From assembly GCA_903860995.1 (NCBI GenBank), contig CAIOSS010001173.1:1-7279 (forward strand): a stretch of 7,279 nucleotides of DNA. The letters are read 5' to 3'. Under the pieces are notes generated by a model that was not told the origin of the DNA, did no database searches, and saw only the letters and a program-made list of their open reading frames with translations. Below, in pieces: positions 1 through 5,052 of the stretch. The position numbers were made by a program, and so were the translations under genes. Numbering within the stretch: the first letter of the stretch is position 1; each line of letters begins with the position of its first letter. Origin of the DNA: an uncultured delta proteobacterium (GTDB lineage: Bacteria > Myxococcota_A > Polyangia > Polyangiales > Ga0077539).

Positions 1-1151
1 AGCGCCACCGCCTGTCGCGCTGGGACGGCGCGCTGCTCGTCGCCCTGGGCCTGGTCGTCGCGGAGGTGCCGCACCAGCTCACCAACGGCCTGGAGACCGG
101 GCTCGCGATGGGCGCGCTCGCGTGGTGCCTCGCGCTCACCGAGCCTGGCGCGTCGGGCGGGCCGTCGTCGGTACAGCCCTGGCTCTGCGGCCTGTTGCCG
201 TACATCCGACCGGAGCTCTCGGTCGCCTCCGTGGCGCTCCTCGGCACGCGGTGGCTGCGCCTCCGCGCCGGCGGTGCGCTCGACGCCCGCCGGGTGGTGT
301 CCGACCTCGCGCTGGCCTCCCTCGGCGCGGCCCCCTGGGCGCTGCTGAACCTCGCGCAGCTGGGCTCGCTGGTGCCCTCGACCATCGGCGCGAAGCGGGT
401 GTTCTTCGCGGAGGGCTGCATCCCCCTGGCGGTGCGCTGGGACTGGGCGCGGCACCACATCAAGGGCTTCCTCGCGAGCGTCGGCTACCTCTCCCGCGCG
501 CTCGTCCTCTGGCCCCTCGCCGCCGCGGGACGCGTCGGGCTGCTCACCGCCGCCGCCCTGGTGCTCGCGTACACCACGCAGTTTCCGGGCGCCCTCGGGC
601 ACTACGAGTACCGCTACCAGTATGTCGTGGTGCCCTTCGCCCTGGCCGCCCTCGCGGCCGCGCGCGCCCACCCGGCGCGCCTCGTCCGGGGCGTCGCCCT
701 CGCCCTCGCCGTCGTCGCGCTCGACGCCAGCGCCTGGGAGGTGACCGACCGCTGGGCCCTGCACCGCCAGCGCTGCGCGTTCACCCGCACCGAGCTCGCG
801 GGCGTGGCGACCTTCGTGCGCACCTCGCTCCCGCGGGATGCGCGGGTGCTGGTGCACGACGTCGGCTACATGGCCTTCGCGGGCGAGCGGGCGATGGTCG
901 ACCTCGTGGGGCTCAAGACCCCGGCCGCGGTCGCCCTGCACCGGCAGCTCACCTGGACCTCGTGCGGCGCCGGTCGCGCGGAGGCGGTGCACCGGCTGGC
1001 GCTCGCCAGGCGGCCGACGCACCTCGTGGTGCTCGACTCCTGGGATGCCATCTACCGCATCGTCGATGGGCTGCGCGCGCACGGGTGGCGGGTCGAGCCG
1101 GCGCGTCCGACCGCCCGCTACCTGGTCTTCGCGCTCACGCCGCCGACCTGA
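1..1151 (+). CDS. GT-C/GT39-like membrane glycosyltransferase, 3' part (5' end outside window)
   Basis: The frame is open from base 3 to the TGA at 1149-1151 (382 visible codons), so the gene begins before the window; the GTG at 66 is internal. Hydrophobic membrane segments alternate with short Arg-rich loops. Residue numbers are for the visible part. A 'TNGLETGLAMGAL' stretch (27-39) and 'YIRPEL' (67-72) resemble the 'GmEt...' and 'RPEg' motifs of multi-pass GT39/ArnT/PMT-like proteins, and 'VPSTIGAKR' follows at the position of the family's 'PnT..aK'. The C-terminal soluble part contains 'VHDVGYMAFAGERAMVDLVGLKTP' (about 284-307), a motif I know from the periplasmic tail of such proteins. 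By family these use polyprenyl-phosphate sugars to glycosylate lipids or proteins at the outer face of the inner membrane. The substrate cannot be read from sequence, and the catalytic acidic residue of the first periplasmic loop lies upstream of the window. The fold class is fairly sure; the specific role is unknown. Confidence 0.8.
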   Translation, partial: RHRLSRWDGALLVALGLVVAEVPHQLTNGLETGLAMGALAWCLALTEPGASGGPSSVQPWLCGLLPYIRPELSVASVALLGTRWLRLRAGGALDARRVVSDLALASLGAAPWALLNLAQLGSLVPSTIGAKRVFFAEGCIPLAVRWDWARHHIKGFLASVGYLSRALVLWPLAAAGRVGLLTAAALVLAYTTQFPGALGHYEYRYQYVVVPFALAALAAARAHPARLVRGVALALAVVALDASAWEVTDRWALHRQRCAFTRTELAGVATFVRTSLPRDARVLVHDVGYMAFAGERAMVDLVGLKTPAAVALHRQLTWTSCGAGRAEAVHRLALARRPTHLVVLDSWDAIYRIVDGLRAHGWRVEPARPTARYLVFALTPPT

Positions 1152-1179
1152 CGCCGACGGCTCGCTTCGACCCGCTTTC

Positions 1180-1236
1180 TTGGTCCCTTGGCGAGGTCGT
1201 CAGTACCTTGACAACCCCTGGAATCCGAAGGAAACA
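1180..1236 (+). promoter_or_regulatory. Possible promoter region of the beta-barrel-like gene
   Basis: The 146-bp gap 1152-1297 is less GC-rich than its surroundings. It holds a perfect TTGACA at 1208-1213, but the hexamer 17 bases downstream (GAAACA, 1231-1236) is a poor -10. An alternative pairing is TTGGTC (1180-1185) with TACCTT (1204-1209) at an 18-base spacing. Either would drive the gene starting at 1298. Consensus rules for this organism's sigma factors are not known from the window, so this is only a candidate. No terminator for the preceding gene is visible in the gap. Confidence 0.25.
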
Positions 1237-1297
1237 GCGGCCGTTCGGGTGGACCTTTGGTGGGCCGCCAGGGAATGAGCAGAGGGTGAAGACCAAC

Positions 1298-2125
1298 ATG
1301 CGTGGACTAATTTCAGCGGTGATGGGTACGGCGATCGTGCTGGGCGCGACGGCCTCGAGCGCGCAGGACATCAGCACCACCCAGGTGGCGCCCGCGACGA
1401 CCACGTCGACCGGGGCCTCGGTGACGGACACCTCCGGGCCGACCGACCACTCGGTGGTGGTGGGTCACCTCGGCCTCCGCTACTTCGGGACGGCCCCGAT
1501 GCCGTCACTGGCGTACAACGGAATGATGGTCGGGCAGAACAATACGCAGGACCTGCACACCGTCGGCGCCCGCTACTGGCTCAACGGCGTTATCGGCATC
1601 GAGGCTGGCCTTGGCATCGGCTTCGCAAGCGGCTCGACAACGACCACCACGCCAACCGCGATGGGCTCGACGACCAACAGCTCCGACATCCCGAATTTCT
1701 TCGGCATCGGCCTGCAGGTCGGGCTGCCCATCATGCTCGCCGAAGCGAAGCACCTCGCCATTCACCTCGATCCATACATGGCCTTCCGGTATGGCACGAG
1801 CGGCATCACCACGGGCAGCGGCCCGAACACCACCGACGACAAGCTGAACGCGGTGCAGTTCGGCCTCGGCGCCAACGCCGTCGCCGAGATGCAGTTCGGC
1901 TTCATCGGCCTGCCGCAGCTCGGCCTCCAGGCGCAGTTCGGCTTCGGGCTCACCTATACGAACACCAGCCGCAACACCACCATTGTCGCGACGAACACCG
2001 TCACGAACGTCTCCAGTTCGACGTTCAACATTGGCACCACGGTCGGTCCGCACTATGGCCTCGACCAGATCATCAACGGCTCGATCTCGGCCGTCTGGTA
2101 CTTCGGCAGCTCCCCCGGCCGCTGA
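1298..2125 (+). CDS. Secreted, probable outer-membrane beta-barrel protein of unknown function
   Basis: 275 residues. Residues 1-22 form a signal peptide: R2, a hydrophobic core, then S-S-A before QDIS, consistent with signal peptidase I cleavage after A22. The mature part alternates short glycine/aromatic strands, for example 'VVVGHLGLRYFG' (53-64), 'GVIGIEAGLGIGF' (97-109), 'FFGIGLQVGLPIML' (134-147), 'LGLQAQFGFGLTY' (208-220) and a terminal 'ISAVWYF' (263-269). Between them lie Thr/Ser/Asn-rich stretches (26-49, 112-130, 221-248). This is the usual look of a small outer-membrane barrel with long polar loops, but no named family is recognised. The ATG at 1298 has AGAGGG (1281-1286) about 11 bases upstream. 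An in-frame GTG at 1286 would add MKTN and is also plausible. The reading frame is open much further upstream only because stops are rare at this GC. The 3' end faces the deacetylase remnant 19 bp away. Function unknown. Confidence 0.85.
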   Translation: MRGLISAVMGTAIVLGATASSAQDISTTQVAPATTTSTGASVTDTSGPTDHSVVVGHLGLRYFGTAPMPSLAYNGMMVGQNNTQDLHTVGARYWLNGVIGIEAGLGIGFASGSTTTTTPTAMGSTTNSSDIPNFFGIGLQVGLPIMLAEAKHLAIHLDPYMAFRYGTSGITTGSGPNTTDDKLNAVQFGLGANAVAEMQFGFIGLPQLGLQAQFGFGLTYTNTSRNTTIVATNTVTNVSSSTFNIGTTVGPHYGLDQIINGSISAVWYFGSSPGR

Positions 2126-2144
2126 TCGCTCCCCCCGCTGCTTG

Positions 2145-2418
2145 GCGCCGCCGCCGCGTCCTCCCAGGCGCGGCGCGGAGCGGCTCGTAGAACCTCTCCA
2201 ACCCCACCACTTCATACGGCTCGTCGCCCCGGTCGACGAGTGGCGCGTTGCTCGCCGTGATCTCATCGAGGATGAGCGGGAAGGCCGCGATGCTCCACGG
2301 CAGCGTGTCGTGCATCAGCAGCACGCCCCCGCGCGGGTGATGCAACGCCCCGTAGGGCGCGCGGAAGAGCCACACGCGCTCGCCCAGCACGCCCTGGATG
2401 AGCGCCTCGGTGCGGTCG
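2145..2418 (-). pseudogene. Truncated, internally deleted polysaccharide deacetylase remnant
   Basis: The minus strand encodes the C-terminal part of the intact deacetylase at 3546-4415. 'LGERVWLFRAPYGALHHPR' (motif 3) is joined directly to 'GGVLLMHDTLPWS' (motif 5), followed by a diverged tail ending near 'EPLRAAPGRTRRRR'. Missing are the N-terminal ~160 residues, with the TFDDGP and H-x3-H metal-site motifs, and an internal 43 codons carrying motif 4 (DSSDW). The internal loss is exactly 129 bp: bases up to 2330 align at offset 1401 and bases from 2331 at offset 1530. The junction sits in a shared CGCG. The remnant has lost the stop codon and carries a 6-base insertion near its end, yet has no frameshift or internal stop. 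It cannot be a working deacetylase. Left of the junction identity to the intact gene is about 90% (14 mismatches in about 145 bases); right of it 87 of 88 bases match. Confidence 0.9.
2341..2418. repeat. 78-bp perfect direct repeat, copy 1 (in deacetylase remnant)
   Basis: Identical base for base to 3871-3948 in the same orientation, 1530 bp away. It encodes the region around deacetylase motif 3 (FRAPYG). The next base leftwards, 2340, is the only mismatch in an 88-bp match that reaches back to 2331. Homology stops abruptly after 2418. Confidence 0.95.
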
Positions 2419-2419
2419 G

Positions 2420-2551
2420 GGAGTGGAGACAGCGCTGGACGACCACGCCAACAAGCGCGGGCTCAAGCGCGAGTACGCGAGCCGGTTCTTCACGACCCCA
2501 CGAGCGTCGGCGAAGAAGCCCGACGCGCCGCGCGCCCCTCCGGTGACCTGA
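2420..2551 (+). pseudogene. Orphan 3' stump of an unidentified plus-strand gene
   Basis: Directly after the deacetylase homology stops (2418), a plus-strand frame runs 43 codons to the TGA at 2549-2551. The peptide begins GVETALDDHANKRGLK and continues with 'REYASRFFTTPRA' and a Lys/Pro/Ala-rich end. It has coding character: codon third positions are almost all G or C, and its mix of charged and aromatic residues is unlike the Arg/Pro/Ala-rich shadow frames nearby. Upstream the same frame is closed by a stop at 2399-2401, inside the deacetylase remnant. No convincing ribosome site precedes the GTG at 2423. I read it as the C-terminal end of a gene whose 5' part was lost at the same junction. 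I do not recognise the family. A very short real gene starting at 2423 is possible but less likely. Confidence 0.5.
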
Positions 2552-2589
2552 AACCGCACCGCCGATGGCGCCCATCGCACGCGCCGGGC

Positions 2590-2595
2590 TACGCT
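2590..2595 (+). promoter_or_regulatory. Possible -10 element for a leaderless Uma2 transcript
   Basis: TACGCT (TAnnnT type) ends 7 bases before the ATG at 2603, and there is no Shine-Dalgarno-like purine run ahead of that ATG. This spacing would put the transcription start on or next to the start codon. No good -35 is visible. It is a weak candidate based only on spacing. Confidence 0.25.
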
Positions 2596-2602
2596 CGACC
2601 CG

Positions 2603-3535
2603 ATGAGCCAGCAGCCGACCAACCCGCCCGCCACGCCCCGTGTCTGGGACGACCCCCGCATCGTCGCGCCCGACGAGGCGACGTGGGCGCGGCTGTCCCC
2701 CGACGAGCGCGAGTTGGCGGTGGAGAGCATCGTCGCGGTGCTCGACGAGACGCTCAACGCGATGTCCGAGGGCACGCCGCACTTCCGCAACAAGTCGGGC
2801 GCCGCGGCGGACCTCGACGGGCACTTCCGACGCGCGGGTCGGCGGGTCTTCCTCGCGTGCGAACTCGCGGTGCTCTACCCGGGTGAGCCCGCGCTCGTGC
2901 CTGACGTGCTCGCGGTGCTGGACTGCGACCCCGACCTCGACCTCGGCTCGTGGGTGGTCGCGACGCAGCGGCGCGGCATCGACCTGGCGATCGAGGTGCG
3001 CAACACCGGCGCGAAGCACAAAGACCTCGTCGAGAACGTGCGCGATTACGCTCGTGTCGGCATCCCTGAGTATTTCAGCTTCGACTGTCGGAGCGCGACG
3101 CTCCGCGGCTGGCGGCTGGGGGCGCCCGACGCGCGCACCTACCAGCCGATCGTCGCGCAGGGCGGCTTCTTGCTCTCGCGGGTGCTCGGCCTCGAGCTCG
3201 GCGTCGTCGATCGGCGCCTGCGGTTCTTTGCGAACCAGGCGCTGGTGCCCTCGGCGAGCGAGCTGGTGAGCCGCCTCCAGGCGATGACCGACGAGAGCCA
3301 GCGCGCGGCGTTGGAGAGCGAGCGCGCGGCGCTGGCGGCCGAGGCGCGGTCGACGAAGCTTCGCAGCACCGTCGCGGCTTCGATCGTTCGCGTGTGCGAA
3401 CGGCAGGGCATCGCGCTCGACGCCGAGCAGCGGGCGATGCTCGCCGTGGAACAGGACGTCGACCGACTCGCGCGTTGGTTCGATCGCTGCCTCGACGCCG
3501 CGACCGCCGCGGAGATCTTCGCCGACGCTCGCTAG
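2603..3535 (+). CDS. Uma2 family (DUF820) restriction-endonuclease-fold protein
   Basis: 310 residues. The core at about 95-200 matches the Uma2/DUF820 family, which has a PD-(D/E)XK nuclease-like fold. 'EPALVPDVLAVLD' (95-107) carries the first acidic residue, D101. 'GIDLAIEVRNTGAKHKDLVENVRDYARVGIPEYFSFD' (125-161) carries E131 of the E-x-R/K position, D141, Y149 and the family's Y-A-x-x-G-I-P-E-Y signature. A strand-rich end 'FLLSRVLGLELGVVDRRLRFF' (189-209) follows. Residues about 222-255 are Ala/Glu/Arg-rich helix, probably coiled coil, and the C-terminal tail is helical. With about 20 extra N-terminal and 100 extra C-terminal residues it is longer than the minimal ~190-residue family core. 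The family is highly multiplied in cyanobacteria and myxobacteria; its biological role is not established and nuclease activity is inferred from the fold. The gene is convergent with the deacetylase (10 bp between stops) and lies between two deacetylase-derived direct repeats, suggesting it arrived with a rearrangement. Confidence 0.88.
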   Translation: MSQQPTNPPATPRVWDDPRIVAPDEATWARLSPDERELAVESIVAVLDETLNAMSEGTPHFRNKSGAAADLDGHFRRAGRRVFLACELAVLYPGEPALVPDVLAVLDCDPDLDLGSWVVATQRRGIDLAIEVRNTGAKHKDLVENVRDYARVGIPEYFSFDCRSATLRGWRLGAPDARTYQPIVAQGGFLLSRVLGLELGVVDRRLRFFANQALVPSASELVSRLQAMTDESQRAALESERAALAAEARSTKLRSTVAASIVRVCERQGIALDAEQRAMLAVEQDVDRLARWFDRCLDAATAAEIFADAR

Positions 3536-3545
3536 GCTCGCCCGC

Positions 3546-4415
3546 TCAGCGACGCCGCCGTCGCGTCGGCGCCGCGCGCAACGGCTCATAGAACCCCTCC
3601 AGCCCCACCACCTCGTACGGCTCCTCGCCCCGGGCGACGAAGGCCGCGTTGCGCGCCGCGATCTCATCGAGGATGAGCGGGAAGGCCGCGACGCTCCACG
3701 GCAGCGTGTCGTGCATCAGTAGCACGCCCCCGCGGGGCGCCCGGTCGAGCTCGACGCGCACGTTGGCCAGCACCCCCTCCGCGGTGTTCACCCGCCAGTC
3801 GGAGGAGTCCATCGCCCAGAACACCGGGGTGTACCCGCGGGAGAACACCGCCCCGACCGCGCGCGGGTGGTGCAACGCCCCGTAGGGCGCGCGGAAGAGC
3901 CACACGCGCTCGCCCAGCACGCCCTGGATGAGCGCCTCGGTGCGGTCGATCTCGAAGCGCAGCGTCGCCTCGGTCATCGTGTCGAGCAGGTCGTGGTGAT
4001 AGGTGTGGTTGCCCACGAGGTGACCGTGGCGCCACTCGGTGGCGAGCACCTCGCGGTTGCGTCGGGCGACCTCTCCGTCGCCGTCGAGCCGGTGCCCCGT
4101 GACGAAGAAGGTCGCGCGAATGCCCCGCCGGTCGAGGGTGTCGAGCAGCGCGGGCGTGGTCTCCCAGCTCGGCCCGTCGTCGAAGGTGAACGCGATGCAG
4201 CGGCGCTCGCAGCCGCCGCCCCCGATGAGCCGACCGCCGCGGAAGCGCTGCGACCAGAGGTTGCTGTCCGCGGGCTTGATCTTGTAGCTGGTGTCGTCGG
4301 GGCCGCCGGTGGCGGAGGCGAGGAGGGGGGCGAGCGCGACCGCCGCGACCGCCGCCATGAGGGCACGCCGCGCGCGGAGGGAGAGCAGGGATCGATCAGA
4401 ACGGGATGTCGTCAT
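3546..4415 (-). CDS. Polysaccharide deacetylase (CE4/NodB domain), exported
   Basis: 289 residues from the ATG at 4415. Residues 1-35 look like a signal peptide or anchor: Arg-rich start, hydrophobic 'ALMAAVAAVALAPLLASA', possible cleavage after A35. All five NodB motifs are present: TFDDGPS (77-83; D79, D80), H-x3-H (H137, H141), FRAPYG (174-179), DSSDW (203-207) and LLMHD (232-236). CE4 enzymes are metal-dependent and remove N- or O-acetyl groups from peptidoglycan, chitin-like or exopolysaccharide sugars; which substrate applies here is not visible. C69 and C73 just before motif 1 could form a disulfide. The protein ends in an Arg-rich tail. Its first 20 bases overlap the 3' end of ssb, so the two are probably co-transcribed and translationally coupled. 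The frame is open to an ATG at 4568, but that extension lies antisense-free within ssb codons and has Pro/Arg-rich shadow composition, so 4415 is preferred. A partial copy lies at 2145-2418. Confidence 0.92.
   Translation of the reverse strand: MTTSRSDRSLLSLRARRALMAAVAAVALAPLLASATGGPDDTSYKIKPADSNLWSQRFRGGRLIGGGGCERRCIAFTFDDGPSWETTPALLDTLDRRGIRATFFVTGHRLDGDGEVARRNREVLATEWRHGHLVGNHTYHHDLLDTMTEATLRFEIDRTEALIQGVLGERVWLFRAPYGALHHPRAVGAVFSRGYTPVFWAMDSSDWRVNTAEGVLANVRVELDRAPRGGVLLMHDTLPWSVAAFPLILDEIAARNAAFVARGEEPYEVVGLEGFYEPLRAAPTRRRRR
3871..3948. repeat. 78-bp perfect direct repeat, copy 2 (in intact deacetylase)
   Basis: Same sequence and orientation as 2341-2418. Here it is part of the functional gene, around motif 3. 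Recombination between the copies would remove 1530 bp, including the Uma2 gene and the orphan stump, and leave one chimeric deacetylase 3' end still carrying the 129-bp deletion. Confidence 0.95.
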
Positions 4416-4911
4416 CACCACCCGCGCCGCCGCCCCCGAAGTCGTCGGGGGGGAAATCATCGGCGTCGGGCTTGGTACCACCACCTGCGGGCGCCGGGCG
4501 AGCGGCCCCGGTCGCGGGCGCCGGGCGGGCACCACCGCCGCCACCACCACCACCACCAGCACCGCCACCGCCTTCGCCGCGGCTGCCCAGGAGGATGAGG
4601 TTGGTCGCCACGATGTCGGTGGCGCTCTTCTTCACGCCGTTGGCGTCTTCGTAGGAGCGGGTCTCGATGCGGCCCTCGACGTACACCCGCGAGCCCTTGG
4701 AGATGATCTTCGCCAGCGCCTCGCCGCGCTTGCCCCAGAGCACGACCTGGTGCCAGTGAGTGACCTCCTGCCGGGTCTGGTTCTGGTCCATGTACGACTC
4801 GGTCGTCGCCAGGCGGAACTTCAGCACCGGGCGGTTGTTGGTGGTGAAGCGAAGCTCCGGGTCGGCGCCGAGGTTGCCGATGAGCATTGCCTTGTTGAGT
4901 CCTTCAGCCAT
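4396..4911 (-). CDS. ssb: Single-stranded DNA-binding protein
   Basis: 171 residues from the ATG at 4911. Residues 5-110 form the OB fold, with 'LNKAMLIGNLGADPELRFT' (5-23), 'FRLATTESY' (32-40), 'HWHQVVLWGKRGEALAKIISKGSRVYVEGRIETRSYED' (52-89) and 'VATNLILLG' (101-109) in the usual SSB order. A flexible linker rich in Gly, then Pro/Ala, follows (112-148). The protein ends in the acidic tip DDDIPF, which in the family recruits repair and replication partners. A second acidic patch, 'DADDFPPDDF' (149-158), precedes it. SSB coats single-stranded DNA in the cytoplasm during replication, recombination and repair. An in-frame GTG at 4956 would add 15 residues ahead of the family-typical MAEGLNK start and is rejected. 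A GGAG lies about 15 bases ahead of the ATG, rather far for a ribosome site. The gene is not next to rpsF/rpsR or uvrA in this window; its 3' end overlaps the deacetylase start. Confidence 0.97.
   Translation of the reverse strand: MAEGLNKAMLIGNLGADPELRFTTNNRPVLKFRLATTESYMDQNQTRQEVTHWHQVVLWGKRGEALAKIISKGSRVYVEGRIETRSYEDANGVKKSATDIVATNLILLGSRGEGGGGAGGGGGGGGGARPAPATGAARPAPAGGGTKPDADDFPPDDFGGGGAGGDDDIPF
4531..4572. repeat. CCA/CCG triplet tract coding the SSB glycine linker
   Basis: A run of ACC/GCC-type triplets on the plus strand (GGT/GGC on the coding strand), including five consecutive CCA units. It encodes most of SSB residues 114-128, nearly pure glycine. Such a tract can change length by whole codons through slippage without breaking the frame. 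Confidence 0.85.
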
Positions 4912-4938
4912 AGGTGGGCCCCGTTTCTCCGGTAGGGC

Positions 4939-4951
4939 GGGCGCAGCGCCC
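4939..4951. repeat. 13-bp palindrome in the ssb 5' leader
   Basis: GGGCGC and GCGCCC arms (6 bp, perfect) surround a single central base. It lies 27-39 bases ahead of the ssb ATG, inside the leader if the predicted promoter is right. It could be a small RNA hairpin (tight loop) or a DNA-binding palindrome. G/C-only arms of this length also occur by chance at this base composition. Confidence 0.45.
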
Positions 4952-4961
4952 GACACGGGTC

Positions 4962-4991
4962 ACCGTAATGGCCTCCCCCGGGGAGGGTCAA
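4962..4991 (-). promoter_or_regulatory. Candidate ssb promoter
   Basis: On the minus strand TTGACC (4991-4986) and TACGGT (4967-4962) are separated by 18 bases, a reasonable sigma-70-type pair. The start would fall near 4955, giving a leader of about 44 bases before the ssb ATG. The spacer is almost entirely filled by a palindrome (4972-4986). Confidence 0.45.
4972..4986. repeat. 15-bp palindrome within the ssb promoter spacer
   Basis: CCTCCCC-C-GGGGAGG: perfect 7-bp arms around one base. Its position between the candidate -35 and -10 boxes is typical for an operator. No named regulator is recognised from it. Confidence 0.55.
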
Positions 4992-4999
4992 CAAGTGGT

Positions 5000-5016
5000 G
5001 TGACATATCCTGTCAC
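5000..5016. promoter_or_regulatory. Inverted repeat upstream of ssb, possible operator
   Basis: GTGACA-TATCC-TGTCAC: perfect 6-bp arms with a 5-base A/T-containing centre in an otherwise very GC-rich region, just upstream of the candidate ssb -35. The mixed-base arms make chance less likely than for the G/C-only palindromes nearby. It does not fit the CRP pattern (arm spacing is wrong) or the LexA patterns I know. Bound factor unknown. Confidence 0.45.
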
Positions 5017-5030
5017 GGCCTGAAACCGTG
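5014..5030. repeat. Second inverted repeat overlapping the first
   Basis: CACGG-(7 bases)-CCGTG, perfect 5-bp arms, sharing its left arm with the right arm of the 5000-5016 repeat. In RNA read from the minus strand after the upstream membrane-protein gene the two hairpins would exclude each other. There is no T-tract, so it is not a standard terminator. Confidence 0.35.
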
Positions 5031-5052
5031 CCGGGAGTTTGCGTTTCGGGGC

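Noticed and set aside
122..1297. A very long frame in register with the beta-barrel gene running back through the first gene.
   Set aside because: Its peptide is Arg/Pro/Ala-rich shadow sequence of the glycosyltransferase-like gene. The signal peptide at 1298 marks the real start.
3536..3564. A hairpin between the convergent Uma2 and deacetylase genes (GCGACG and CGTCGC arms at 3549-3564) as a shared terminator.
   Set aside because: It lies inside deacetylase codons for the Arg-rich tail and has no T-tract on either strand. Short G/C arms like this are common by chance here.
2315..3667. A 450-codon minus-strand frame across the Uma2 gene.
   Set aside because: It is the antisense shadow of Uma2, Arg/Ala/His-rich and without recognisable motifs, and merely links pieces of the two deacetylase copies in the wrong frame.
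4416..4568. A 51-residue N-terminal extension of the deacetylase.
   Set aside because: It lies wholly within ssb codons, has Val/Pro/Arg shadow composition, and would bury the signal peptide that begins at the 4415 start.
4999..5016. A CRP/FNR-type box in the ssb upstream region.
   Set aside because: TGTGA and TCAC arms are present but separated by 8 bases rather than 6, and the symmetry centre fits GTGACA-N5-TGTCAC better.
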